Origin: Lachnospiraceae bacterium
Lineage (GTDB): Bacteria > Bacillota > Clostridia > Lachnospirales > Lachnospiraceae
NCBI GenBank assembly: GCA_029054245.1
Contig: JAIDFQ010000042.1
Coordinates: 186,001-250,000, forward strand
Reading direction: 5' to 3'
Length of the DNA: 64,000 bases
The notes below the pieces were generated by a model. The model worked only from the letters and a program-made list of their open reading frames with translations. It did no database searches and was not told the DNA's origin. Of the stretch, positions 8,791-16,015 are shown piece after piece (the first letter of the stretch is position 1; the number at the start of each line of letters is the position of its first letter). The position numbers were made by a program, and so were the translations under genes.

Positions 8791-10134
8791 ATGCAGAGTA
8801 CAGTCATGATACAACTTCCTGAAAGAGTAAAATTTATCATAGATACGATCATGAAAGCCGGCTACGAAGCGTATGCAGTAGGCGGCTGCATTCGTGATAT
8901 GATTTTAGGGAGGACACCGGATGACTGGGATATTACCACTTCCGCACAGCCGGAGCAGGTAAAGGCGCTGTTTGGACGGACCATAGATACTGGAATACAG
9001 CATGGAACGGTTACGGTGATGCTGGATAAGGAGGGATTTGAAGTCACTACTTATCGTATTGACGGTGAATATGAAGACAGCAGACATCCGAAAGAAGTGA
9101 CCTTTACGTCAAATCTCGTGGAGGATTTAAAGCGCAGGGATTTTACAATCAATGCTATGGCATACAATGATGAAGCTGGGCTGGTGGATGTTTTTGAAGG
9201 AATGAAGGATATAGAAAGGAAGGTCATCCGCTGTGTGGGAGATCCTTTGCAGCGGTTTGGAGAGGATGCACTGCGCATTATGCGCGCAGTGCGCTTTTCT
9301 GCCCAGCTTGGATATGAAATCGAGACAAAGACCTTAGAGGCAATGCGGGAACTATCGCCCAATCTGGTTTTTGTCAGTGCAGAAAGGATTCAGACAGAGC
9401 TTGTAAAGCTCCTAGTTTCTCCCCATCCAGAAAAGCTGCGAGTCGCTTATGAGACAGAAATCACGAAAGTGATATTGCCGGAATTTGACGCGTGCATGGA
9501 AACGCAGCAGAACAATCCCCATCATTGTTATAGCGTAGGAGAGCATACACTTAAAGCCATGCAGGAGATACGAAAGGATAAGGCGCTGCGTCTTGCCATG
9601 CTGTTTCATGATATTGGGAAACCCCAAACACTTACAGTAGATACAGAGGGAATTGTCCATTTTCATGGACATCCAGCTGTTTCCGAGAAGATGACCCGGG
9701 AAATTTTAAAAAGGCTCAAGTTTGATAATAATACCATTTACATGGTGACAAGCCTGGTGAGATATCATGATTATGATGTGGAACCGGAACCTAAGTGTGT
9801 ACGACGGGCAATCATGAAAGCAGGCGAAGATATTTTTCCACTTTTATTTGAGGTCAAACAGGCAGATATGAGAGCTCAGAGTGGTTACATGCGCAAAGAG
9901 AAGGAAGAACGGCTTGCATCGGTACGGCGGGTCTATGAAGAAATCATAGCGCAAGGGCAATGTGTTTCTCTAAAAATGCTCACGCTTACAGGAAAAGATC
10001 TGATTAAGGAAATAGGGATGCCGCCTGGACCAGAGATTGGCGATATGCTTAAAAGGCTGTTGGATTTTGTGATTGAAGATCCTTCCCGCAATGAAAGGGA
10101 AATTCTTCTGAAAGCGGCAAAGGAATTTCAGTAA
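8791..10134 (+). CDS. cca: CCA tRNA nucleotidyltransferase with HD domain
   Basis: Adds or repairs the 3' CCA end of tRNAs using CTP and ATP. The 447-residue protein has the class II nucleotidyltransferase head (AVGGCIRDMILGRTPDDWDITT, with the metal-binding DxD-type acidic pair), the RRDFTINAMAY block, and the tRNA-binding neck with QRFGEDALRIMRAVRFSAQLGY. A central HD phosphohydrolase-like domain carries LFHDIGKP. AAAGGA lies ten bases before the ATG; a second in-frame ATG at 8806 is possible. It sits 32 bp after proS, so both tRNA genes may share the T-box transcript. Confidence 0.93.
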   Translation: MQSTVMIQLPERVKFIIDTIMKAGYEAYAVGGCIRDMILGRTPDDWDITTSAQPEQVKALFGRTIDTGIQHGTVTVMLDKEGFEVTTYRIDGEYEDSRHPKEVTFTSNLVEDLKRRDFTINAMAYNDEAGLVDVFEGMKDIERKVIRCVGDPLQRFGEDALRIMRAVRFSAQLGYEIETKTLEAMRELSPNLVFVSAERIQTELVKLLVSPHPEKLRVAYETEITKVILPEFDACMETQQNNPHHCYSVGEHTLKAMQEIRKDKALRLAMLFHDIGKPQTLTVDTEGIVHFHGHPAVSEKMTREILKRLKFDNNTIYMVTSLVRYHDYDVEPEPKCVRRAIMKAGEDIFPLLFEVKQADMRAQSGYMRKEKEERLASVRRVYEEIIAQGQCVSLKMLTLTGKDLIKEIGMPPGPEIGDMLKRLLDFVIEDPSRNEREILLKAAKEFQ

Positions 10135-10190
10135 TACTTTAAGGCGGTTACTCATAAGATAGGATATGACACGAATTGGGGGTAATCGCC

Positions 10191-11171
10191 GTGAATGACA
10201 GAAGCATCAGTCTGCTGGAAAATTATGATATAGAAGTGCTTCGTACCTGGAAGGGGCGGGGCGCTATTCTTTGTGAAACAAAGCAGGGGATTTTAATTTT
10301 GAAAGAATATGCGGGATATAAGGAAAAAGCCGTTTTTCAGGATAAACTGCTTACGATAGTAAAGGAAAGAGGATTTACGAATGTAGAGAGTATTCTGAAA
10401 AATAAGGATCAGGAGCTTCTGACCCGGGATCAGGATGGCACGCTCTATATTCTTAAAACCTATTTTGAAGGTCGGGAATGCAACGTGAAGGATATGGAGG
10501 AATGCAGGCAGGCGGTAATGACACTTGCGCAGTTCCATCATGCATCTTATGTGGAGGATTCTCTATTATCCGGTACAGGAGAGCCGCGCTATGCCTATAT
10601 GGAATTTGAGAAACATAATAAGGAACTTAGAAAGGTAAGAAAGTATTTACGAGACAGAGGGCAGAAGACAGATTTTGAAATTTGCCTGATTAAGCATTAT
10701 GATTATTTCTTTAACTTGGCGCTGCAGCTTACGGAAGAACTCCGGTTCCATCAAAAAAAGGAAGAAAAACAGTTTGTCTGCCATGGGGACTATCAATACC
10801 ATAATATTATTGTTGCCGGTAATCAGATGCATTTGATAAATTTTGAAAAATGTGTTTGCGAGAGCCCGGTCAGGGACTTATATTTATTTATGAGAAAACT
10901 TCTTGAGAAAAGCGGATGGGCAGAGGAGATAGGTTATGAGCTGGTGGATGCATATGAAAAAGTGCGTCCTATGGAAAAAGAAGAATACCGGCAATTGCTT
11001 TATCGGCTTGCTTATCCGGAAAAGTTCTGGAAGATCGTTAATTTCTATTATAATTCCGGTAAAGCATGGATTCCCGGAAAAAATCTGGAGAAATTAAATA
11101 AAGTTGCGGAACAGGAAAAAGACAAACAAGAATTTCTGAAGGGCTTCAAAAAGCGATATGCCAGCTTTTAA
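10191..11171 (+). CDS. CotS-family spore coat kinase-like protein, likely pseudokinase
   Basis: Member of the CotS/YtaA group of spore-coat proteins with an aminoglycoside-phosphotransferase-like fold, 326 residues. The phosphate-binding N-lobe carries ILILKEYAGYKEK. The catalytic loop is CHGDYQYHNI with D200 intact, but the following metal-binding block reads LINFEKC, with Asn at 217 where related kinases have Asp (IDF). The later PVRDLYLFMRK block is typical of CotS. The GTG start at 10191 is preceded by GGGGGT; a TTG at 10176 is the alternative. A CATAAGATA sequence at 10153-10161 resembles a SigK -10, which fits a coat role but is weak evidence. Confidence 0.78.
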   Translation: MNDRSISLLENYDIEVLRTWKGRGAILCETKQGILILKEYAGYKEKAVFQDKLLTIVKERGFTNVESILKNKDQELLTRDQDGTLYILKTYFEGRECNVKDMEECRQAVMTLAQFHHASYVEDSLLSGTGEPRYAYMEFEKHNKELRKVRKYLRDRGQKTDFEICLIKHYDYFFNLALQLTEELRFHQKKEEKQFVCHGDYQYHNIIVAGNQMHLINFEKCVCESPVRDLYLFMRKLLEKSGWAEEIGYELVDAYEKVRPMEKEEYRQLLYRLAYPEKFWKIVNFYYNSGKAWIPGKNLEKLNKVAEQEKDKQEFLKGFKKRYASF

Positions 11172-11188
11172 CAAATTCATACAGGGGT

Positions 11189-11216
11189 TTGACTAATTGC
11201 GGCGACGTGGTATACT
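11189..11216 (+). promoter_or_regulatory. Promoter of the PEGA lipoprotein gene
   Basis: TTGACT (11189-11194), a 16-bp spacer and TATACT (11211-11216), about 76 bp before the chosen start. Confidence 0.65.
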
Positions 11217-11291
11217 CTAAATGAGAACACGCAGATTGTTATGAAACACTCGCTTTTATACAGGGGTGTTTCGGATTTGAGGAATAGGAAA

Positions 11292-12695
11292 ATGATGAAT
11301 AGAGACAAAATACAAAAGATAATGAAAGTATCTCTTTGCGGACTGTGCCTGATATTGACAGGGTGTAGTGCCGCCAGCATGGCGCATGAATCAACTTTTG
11401 AGAGCGCTTACGAAAACGGTGAGCAGGAGGAGCCGGTTAACATTTATACTTCTGCGGCATCGGTGGTTATTAAATCTGTTAACGAACAGGATCAGACGAT
11501 ATCTGTTTACCTGATCGAAAGAAACGAAAACAAAACGTTAAGCTATAACGGAGCCACGATGGTTCAGGATAAATATGGAAGTTCTATGAGCATGGCTCAG
11601 CTTATGGCTGGGGATGTAGCGGACCTCACCTACAACAGTGAACTTGACAGGGCGGGATCCGTTACCCTATCCGGGGATGCATGGAGTTATGAAGGAGTAG
11701 TGAAATATAATCTGGATACGGGAAAAGGAAGCGTTTCCATCGGTGATGAAATTTACAGCATGGGCGGAGAGGTGCTGGCGTTTTCGGACGGCAGAACGAT
11801 TGGGGCGGATCAGATCATCCGTCAGGATGTTCTTACCTTCCATGGAAAAGGACATGAGGTAGTGAGCATTACTGTGGATAAAGGACATGGATATCTGGAT
11901 CTCGTGAATGAAGATGCAGTTTTGGGGGGATGGATTGAAATCGGACAAACCGTTATTTCTCAGATTGCACCGGATATGCTCTTTACGGTACCTGAAGGAA
12001 CTTATAGCGTCAGGCTTACAAGCGGAGGCATCGACGAAACACGGGAGATAACGATTGAAAGAAATAAAGAAACGGTGCTTGACCTTAAAGATATTAAAAT
12101 ACCGGAACCGGAAAATGGAGCCGTCAAATTTGAAATTATACCGGAAACGGCAGCAGTGTATGTAGATGATGAAAAGATAGACACAGCTTATCCGATCAGA
12201 CTTTCCCTTGGACTCCATCAGGTGACAGCAAAGGCTTCAGGTTATGATACGCTTTCAGAGTATTTCCAGGTAGAGGGAGCGATGACCACAGTTAGAATGA
12301 ACTTGGAGGAACGTGACAGTACGGGCGTTTCTGGAAACAGCATTACGACAAGCACCAGCCAAGACGGCAGGATAACGATTGAAGCGCCGGCAGGCGTTGA
12401 TGTGTATCAGGATAACCTGTATAAGGGAATTGCACCGGTTACATATACCAAGACAGCGGGCGAACATACGATTACGCTGAGAAAGACCGGATATATTACC
12501 AGAAGCTACAGCATCACAGTTCCGGATGACAATCAGGATGTGACGTATTCCTTCCCGAATTTAGATCCTGAAAATGCGGAAGATATATTGGGGAATTATA
12601 CCGTAAGCGGCAACAGGTTGATTAAGGAAACCGTAAGCGGCAATACAATTAGCGGTAATTCGGTAAGCGATAATTCGATTGTTGATAGAAATTAG
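11292..12695 (+). CDS. PEGA-domain lipoprotein
   Basis: Probable surface lipoprotein of 467-468 residues. A signal peptide ends in the lipobox LTGC. A ~170-residue beta-rich region follows without a family I recognise. Two copies of a PEGA-like domain come next: one with GAVKFEIIPETAAVYVDDEKIDTAYPIRL and GLHQVTAKASGYD, the other with GRITIEAPAGVDVYQDNLYKGIAPV and GEHTITLRKTGY. The tail is low-complexity, with repeated VSGN/ISGN units. ATG codons at 11292 and 11295 follow GAGGAATAGGA. PEGA modules occur in surface and S-layer-like proteins; the function here is unknown. Confidence 0.8.
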   Translation: MMNRDKIQKIMKVSLCGLCLILTGCSAASMAHESTFESAYENGEQEEPVNIYTSAASVVIKSVNEQDQTISVYLIERNENKTLSYNGATMVQDKYGSSMSMAQLMAGDVADLTYNSELDRAGSVTLSGDAWSYEGVVKYNLDTGKGSVSIGDEIYSMGGEVLAFSDGRTIGADQIIRQDVLTFHGKGHEVVSITVDKGHGYLDLVNEDAVLGGWIEIGQTVISQIAPDMLFTVPEGTYSVRLTSGGIDETREITIERNKETVLDLKDIKIPEPENGAVKFEIIPETAAVYVDDEKIDTAYPIRLSLGLHQVTAKASGYDTLSEYFQVEGAMTTVRMNLEERDSTGVSGNSITTSTSQDGRITIEAPAGVDVYQDNLYKGIAPVTYTKTAGEHTITLRKTGYITRSYSITVPDDNQDVTYSFPNLDPENAEDILGNYTVSGNRLIKETVSGNTISGNSVSDNSIVDRN

Positions 12696-12747
12696 GAAGA
12701 AAAAACCTTGAAAACCGCATAAAAAGAGCATAAACGGGAAATATTCC

Positions 12748-12776
12748 TTGACAAATATAGTCAAAAACGATATATA
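12748..12776 (+). promoter_or_regulatory. Strong promoter of hup
   Basis: Consensus TTGACA (12748-12753), a 17-bp spacer and TATATA (12771-12776) in an A/T-rich tract, fitting a highly expressed nucleoid protein gene. Confidence 0.8.
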
Positions 12777-12842
12777 TAAATATAGGCGTTTCAAAAGAGA
12801 CATCTATGAAAAAAACACTCATATAAAGAGGAGGAGTTCGAA

Positions 12843-13118
12843 ATGAACAAAACAGAGTTAATCGCAGCTATGGCAGATCAGGCCGAAATATCTAGGAAAG
12901 ATGCAGAGAAGGCTTTAAAGGCTTTTATTGATGTTGTATCCGACGAATTAAAGAAGGACGGAAAGGTTCAGTTAGTTGGTTTTGGTACTTTTGAAGTATC
13001 CAAGAGAGCAGCAAGAGAAGGCAGAAATCCTCAGACCGGCGAGGTTATGCCTATCGCAGCTTCTAAGGCTCCTAAATTCAAAGCTGGCAAGGCTTTAAAG
13101 GATTTAGTAAACGAATAA
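12843..13118 (+). CDS. hup: HU family histone-like DNA-binding protein
   Basis: Small nucleoid protein of 91 residues that dimerises and bends DNA. The full HU profile is present: MNKTELIAAMADQAEIS, the dimer core VQLVGFGTFEV, and the DNA-binding arm RAAREGRNPQTGE ending PKFKAGKALKDLV. A very strong AGAGGAGGAG ribosome site precedes the ATG. It has its own promoter and terminator, so it is monocistronic despite lying at the head of the rqcP-ftsH block. Confidence 0.96.
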   Translation: MNKTELIAAMADQAEISRKDAEKALKAFIDVVSDELKKDGKVQLVGFGTFEVSKRAAREGRNPQTGEVMPIAASKAPKFKAGKALKDLVNE

Positions 13119-13134
13119 GACGAAAGACTAGAAG

Positions 13135-13158
13135 GGACCTGCCGAGCAGGTCCTTTTT
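13135..13158 (+). terminator. hup terminator
   Basis: GGACCTGC / GCAGGTCC stem with a CGA loop followed by TTTTT. Confidence 0.9.
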
Positions 13159-13204
13159 GCTAACTTAAGTTTGTCTCGCCATAGGAAATTAGGAAAGGAA
13201 CGAT

Positions 13205-13444
13205 ATGAGATTAGATAAATACTTAAAAGTTTCCCGATTAATTAAAAGAAGGACAGTCGCTAATGAGGCATGTGATGCAGGAAGAGTCCTGATTAATGAT
13301 AAGCCGGCAAAGGCTTCTGCCAATGTAAAGGAAGGCGATATCATAACCATTGCGTTTGGAAATAAAGATGTCAGGGTAGAAGTCCTGAACGTGCAGGAAA
13401 CGGTCAGAAAAGAAGAAGCAAAAGAATTATTCCGCTATCTATAA
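13205..13444 (+). CDS. rqcP: S4-domain RNA-binding protein RqcP (YabO-like)
   Basis: 79-residue S4 protein. The whole chain is one S4 domain: MRLDKYLKVSRLIKRRTVANEACDAGRVLINDKPAK followed by VKEGDIITI. In Bacillus the orthologue works with RqcH on stalled 50S subunits in ribosome quality control (poly-alanine tailing). Its place directly upstream of yabP, yabQ and divIC matches the Bacillus order, which supports YabO/RqcP over HslR. AGGAAAGGAACGAT precedes the ATG. Confidence 0.88.
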   Translation: MRLDKYLKVSRLIKRRTVANEACDAGRVLINDKPAKASANVKEGDIITIAFGNKDVRVEVLNVQETVRKEEAKELFRYL

Positions 13445-13519
13445 TTTTTAAAAAGTGATTCTATAACAGCAAGTCTTCTAATATAATTTGTTAGAGAAGA
13501 TTGTATCAGGAGGCTTGTT

Positions 13520-13810
13520 ATGGAAGATCTGACCAATGTAAATAAGCGTGCGCATAAGCTGATACTGAATAATAGAAGAAGCTGCAACCTTACGGGAGTC
13601 AATGATGTTTTGTCTTTTGACGAGCATGAGATTATTCTGGAAACAGAACAGGGAATGCTGATGATCAAAGGGATGGAATTACATGTGAACAGGCTTATGC
13701 TGGATAAGGGAGAAGTGGATGTGGATGGAAGGATAGACAGCTTTACTTATTCAGAACAGTCAGGTATGAGCGCTAAGGGAGAGTCTTTGCTGTCCAGATT
13801 GTTCAAGTAG
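13520..13810 (+). CDS. yabP: Sporulation protein YabP
   Basis: Beta-rich 96-residue protein with the YabP/YqfC signature: NRRSCNLTGVNDVLSFDEHEIILETEQGMLMIKG. In Bacillus it is made in the mother cell and needed for efficient spore formation. AGGAGGCTTGTT lies before the ATG. It overlaps nothing and is followed almost directly by yabQ, consistent with a sporulation pair. A TATAAT at 13482-13487 upstream may be a -10, but the -35 is poor and the sigma factor cannot be told. Confidence 0.88.
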   Translation: MEDLTNVNKRAHKLILNNRRSCNLTGVNDVLSFDEHEIILETEQGMLMIKGMELHVNRLMLDKGEVDVDGRIDSFTYSEQSGMSAKGESLLSRLFK

Positions 13811-13816
13811 GTGTCT

Positions 13817-14305
13817 ATGAGCCAGAATATTATAAATGAAGTAGTCTTTCTTCTGCACTCCTTCCTGCTGGGGATAGCGATTACATTTGTGTATGATGGT
13901 TTTTTGATTTTGCGCAGACTGATCAGACACAGCCTCTTTTTGATATCAGTTGAGGATCTGATTTTCTGGATTGCCTGTGCTATTGGCGTATTTTATATGC
14001 TTTATGAAGAAAATAACGGCATTTTAAGATGGTTTGCCGTGTTCGGCGCCACGCTGGGAATGATTGTCTATAAAAAGAGTTTCAGCCGCCTTATCGTTGA
14101 TTTTCTTTCAGCGTTGATAGCGCGCATTTTTCGGATGCTTTTTGGTATGATCCGCTTTTTATTGAAACCGTTTCGCTTCTTATGCCGAAAAGTGGGCAGA
14201 GCTTTGAGGTTTTCATCCAAGAAGGGAAGAAAAGCGGGGAAATGTGTAAAAAACAAGTTGACTGACAGAATGAAATTACTTAAAATAACATTATGTAAAC
14301 ATTAG
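13817..14305 (+). CDS. yabQ: Sporulation membrane protein YabQ
   Basis: 162-residue protein with three to four N-terminal membrane helices (VVFLLHSFLLGIAITFVYDGFLILRRL, LIFWIACAIGVFYMLYE, WFAVFGATLGMIVY) and a basic C-terminal tail. YabQ in Bacillus localises to the forespore membrane and is needed for cortex formation. The ATG at 13817 has AGGTG just upstream; a GTG at 13811, immediately after the yabP stop, is also possible. It is tightly linked to yabP, as in other spore formers. Confidence 0.85.
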   Translation: MSQNIINEVVFLLHSFLLGIAITFVYDGFLILRRLIRHSLFLISVEDLIFWIACAIGVFYMLYEENNGILRWFAVFGATLGMIVYKKSFSRLIVDFLSALIARIFRMLFGMIRFLLKPFRFLCRKVGRALRFSSKKGRKAGKCVKNKLTDRMKLLKITLCKH

Positions 14306-14347
14306 TGGAGTTATCTCCTTGGGACATGAAATAATGAAAGGAATTGT

Positions 14348-14653
14348 ATGGCAAGGAAAGCTGCGTACAGGAAAAGACGGCAGAACCGTTTTGGCATGTT
14401 TCTGGTTTCGCTGGTGGTGGTGATGCTGCTTATCGTAGTGGCTTTCAACAGCATAGGTCTTATGGCGAAAAAGGCATCCTATCAGCAAAAGGAAGCGACA
14501 CTGGAAGAACAGATTGCATCTGAGCTGGAGCGGGCGCAAGAAATAGAAGAATTTGAGAAATATACACATACCAAAAAGTATATAGAAGAGGTGGCAAGAG
14601 ATAAACTGGGACTTGTGTATGAGGGCGAAATTTTATTTGAAGATGAGAATTAA
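14348..14653 (+). CDS. divIC: DivIC/FtsB-family septum protein
   Basis: Bitopic division protein of 101 residues: a basic cytoplasmic tail (ARKAAYRKRRQNR), one membrane helix (MFLVSLVVVMLLIVVAF), a short coiled coil (YQQKEATLEEQIASELERAQEIEEF) and the family end block YIEEVARDKLGLVYEGEILF. DivIC partners FtsL and DivIB at the septum. Position between yabQ and the spoIIE-type gene matches Bacillus. AAAGGAATTGT precedes the ATG, and a terminator follows at once. Confidence 0.87.
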   Translation: MARKAAYRKRRQNRFGMFLVSLVVVMLLIVVAFNSIGLMAKKASYQQKEATLEEQIASELERAQEIEEFEKYTHTKKYIEEVARDKLGLVYEGEILFEDEN

Positions 14654-14682
14654 AGCAGGCGGATGGACCACCTGCTTTTTTT
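14654..14682 (+). terminator. Terminator after divIC
   Basis: AGCAGGCGG / CCACCTGCT stem (one mismatch) followed by a run of T. Its T-run overlaps the first candidate Spo0A box. Confidence 0.85.
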
Positions 14683-14747
14683 GTCAAAATATTTTTAGAT
14701 TTTGATACGTATTTCTGACAAAATCCTTTCTGCTTACTGTGTATAAT
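14680..14747 (+). promoter_or_regulatory. Putative Spo0A-activated promoter of the spoIIE-type gene
   Basis: A -35-like CTGACA (14715-14720) and a perfect -10 TATAAT (14742-14747) are 21 bp apart. This is too far for ordinary sigma-A recognition, but wide spacing of this kind is known for the Bacillus spoIIE and spoIIG promoters. Two 0A-box-like sequences are present. TTTGTCAAA is at 14680-14688. TTTGTCAGA on the opposite strand is at 14714-14722, overlapping the -35. Confidence 0.62.
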
Positions 14748-14771
14748 AATCCTTTGCAGGAGGAAGCGGTT

Positions 14772-15977
14772 ATGAAAAGACAGATATCAGGCGAAAGAGA
14801 AGAATTTAACAGTATACTGCCGGAGTATGGAAGAAGAAAACTGCTCACCTATGCGGATTCCATCAGGGAATTGGCAGAAAGCTTTAGGGAAAGAGAGCAT
14901 GGCAGGGAAGTCATGGCGGGGGAAGCCGGAGAGGATAGAAGAGATTACATATGGCAGAAGCGTCTCAATGAGAACAAGAATCTGATGGTGGAGCATCTTC
15001 AGGAAATGGCGCAGATCATGACGCAGCTTGCCGAGGAGTCAAGAAAATGTGTGCCTATGGGAGAACGGCGTTTTAAGCAGATTTCACATGCGCTCCGGGA
15101 AGTGGATATCCAGCTCAAAAATCTATATCTGATTGAAAATGAGGCGGGGCGGATGGAAGTATCGCTCACCATGAGAAATATAAAGAAAAACAATCTCTCT
15201 TCGGAGGAGATTGGAGATCTTCTTTCAGTGCTTCTTAATATGCGCCTTATAAGCGCGCAGGATAATGCCTTTTTTGTGGGAGCAGACTGGAAAACCTTTT
15301 ACTACGTGGAAGAGGCCAGATTCCATGTGCTGACGGGAGTGGCGAGTGCGGTTAAGGAGACAGAAAAGATATCAGGGGATAATTATGCATTTTTCCGCTC
15401 AGGAGCGGGAAATCTGACTGCCGTGCTCTCCGATGGAATGGGTTCAGGCGATAAGGCATGTAGTGATAGTACCATGGTGGTGGAACTGATGCAGAAGTTC
15501 CTGGAAGCGGGATTCCAAATGGAAATGGCGATTCAGATGATTAACAGCGCGCTGCTTACCGGGGAAGAAAATTCAAACATGTCTACGCTGGATCTGTGCA
15601 GCATGGATTTATACAGCGGGGAATGTAGATTTGTAAAGGTGGGGAGCGCCAGCTCCTATATCAAGCGTCAGCATTTAGTGGACAGAATCTCTTCAGGAAA
15701 TCTTCCTCTTGGAATTTTCCAGAAGCCGGATATGGAGGCAGTGGGCAGGACATTGATGGATGGGGATTATATTGTCATGGTGTCAGATGGGGTTTTAGAT
15801 GCCCTTTCTCAAGGAATTGGGGAGGACATGCTTTCTGAAATTATTGGCAGCACAAATCTGGAAAATCCAGGTGAGATGGCAAATGCCATATTGAATTTCT
15901 GCATTCATCAGTGCAGGGGGCGCATTCGGGATGACATGACGATTTTGGTGATAGGGATATGGAAAAAAGAGGATTGA
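14772..15977 (+). CDS. SpoIIE-type PP2C phosphatase lacking the membrane domain
   Basis: Serine phosphatase of 401 residues. SpoIIE dephosphorylates SpoIIAA and so frees sigma-F in the forespore. The C-terminal ~220 residues are the PP2C/SpoIIE catalytic domain, with LSDGMGSGDKA, MVSDGVLDAL and RDDMTILVIGI metal-binding motifs. The N-terminal ~180 residues look helical and correspond to the regulatory region. The ten membrane helices that make Bacillus SpoIIE about 820 residues are absent. Only a terminator and promoter lie upstream, so this is not a missed start. AGGAGGAAG precedes the ATG at 14772. Its position between divIC and tilS is the canonical spoIIE position. Confidence 0.85.
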   Translation: MKRQISGEREEFNSILPEYGRRKLLTYADSIRELAESFREREHGREVMAGEAGEDRRDYIWQKRLNENKNLMVEHLQEMAQIMTQLAEESRKCVPMGERRFKQISHALREVDIQLKNLYLIENEAGRMEVSLTMRNIKKNNLSSEEIGDLLSVLLNMRLISAQDNAFFVGADWKTFYYVEEARFHVLTGVASAVKETEKISGDNYAFFRSGAGNLTAVLSDGMGSGDKACSDSTMVVELMQKFLEAGFQMEMAIQMINSALLTGEENSNMSTLDLCSMDLYSGECRFVKVGSASSYIKRQHLVDRISSGNLPLGIFQKPDMEAVGRTLMDGDYIVMVSDGVLDALSQGIGEDMLSEIIGSTNLENPGEMANAILNFCIHQCRGRIRDDMTILVIGIWKKED

Positions 15978-16015
15978 CTCTTTCTTTTTCTCTATATTTC
16001 CGCTATATTAATAGT

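Noticed and set aside
11667-12218. 183-codon minus-strand frame inside the PEGA lipoprotein gene
   Set aside because: Antisense to a well-supported coding region, no ribosome site, no family features.
14739-14771. ATG 14739 as the start of the SpoIIE-type gene
   Set aside because: It would overlap the -10 TATAAT at 14742-14747, so it lies upstream of the likely transcript start.
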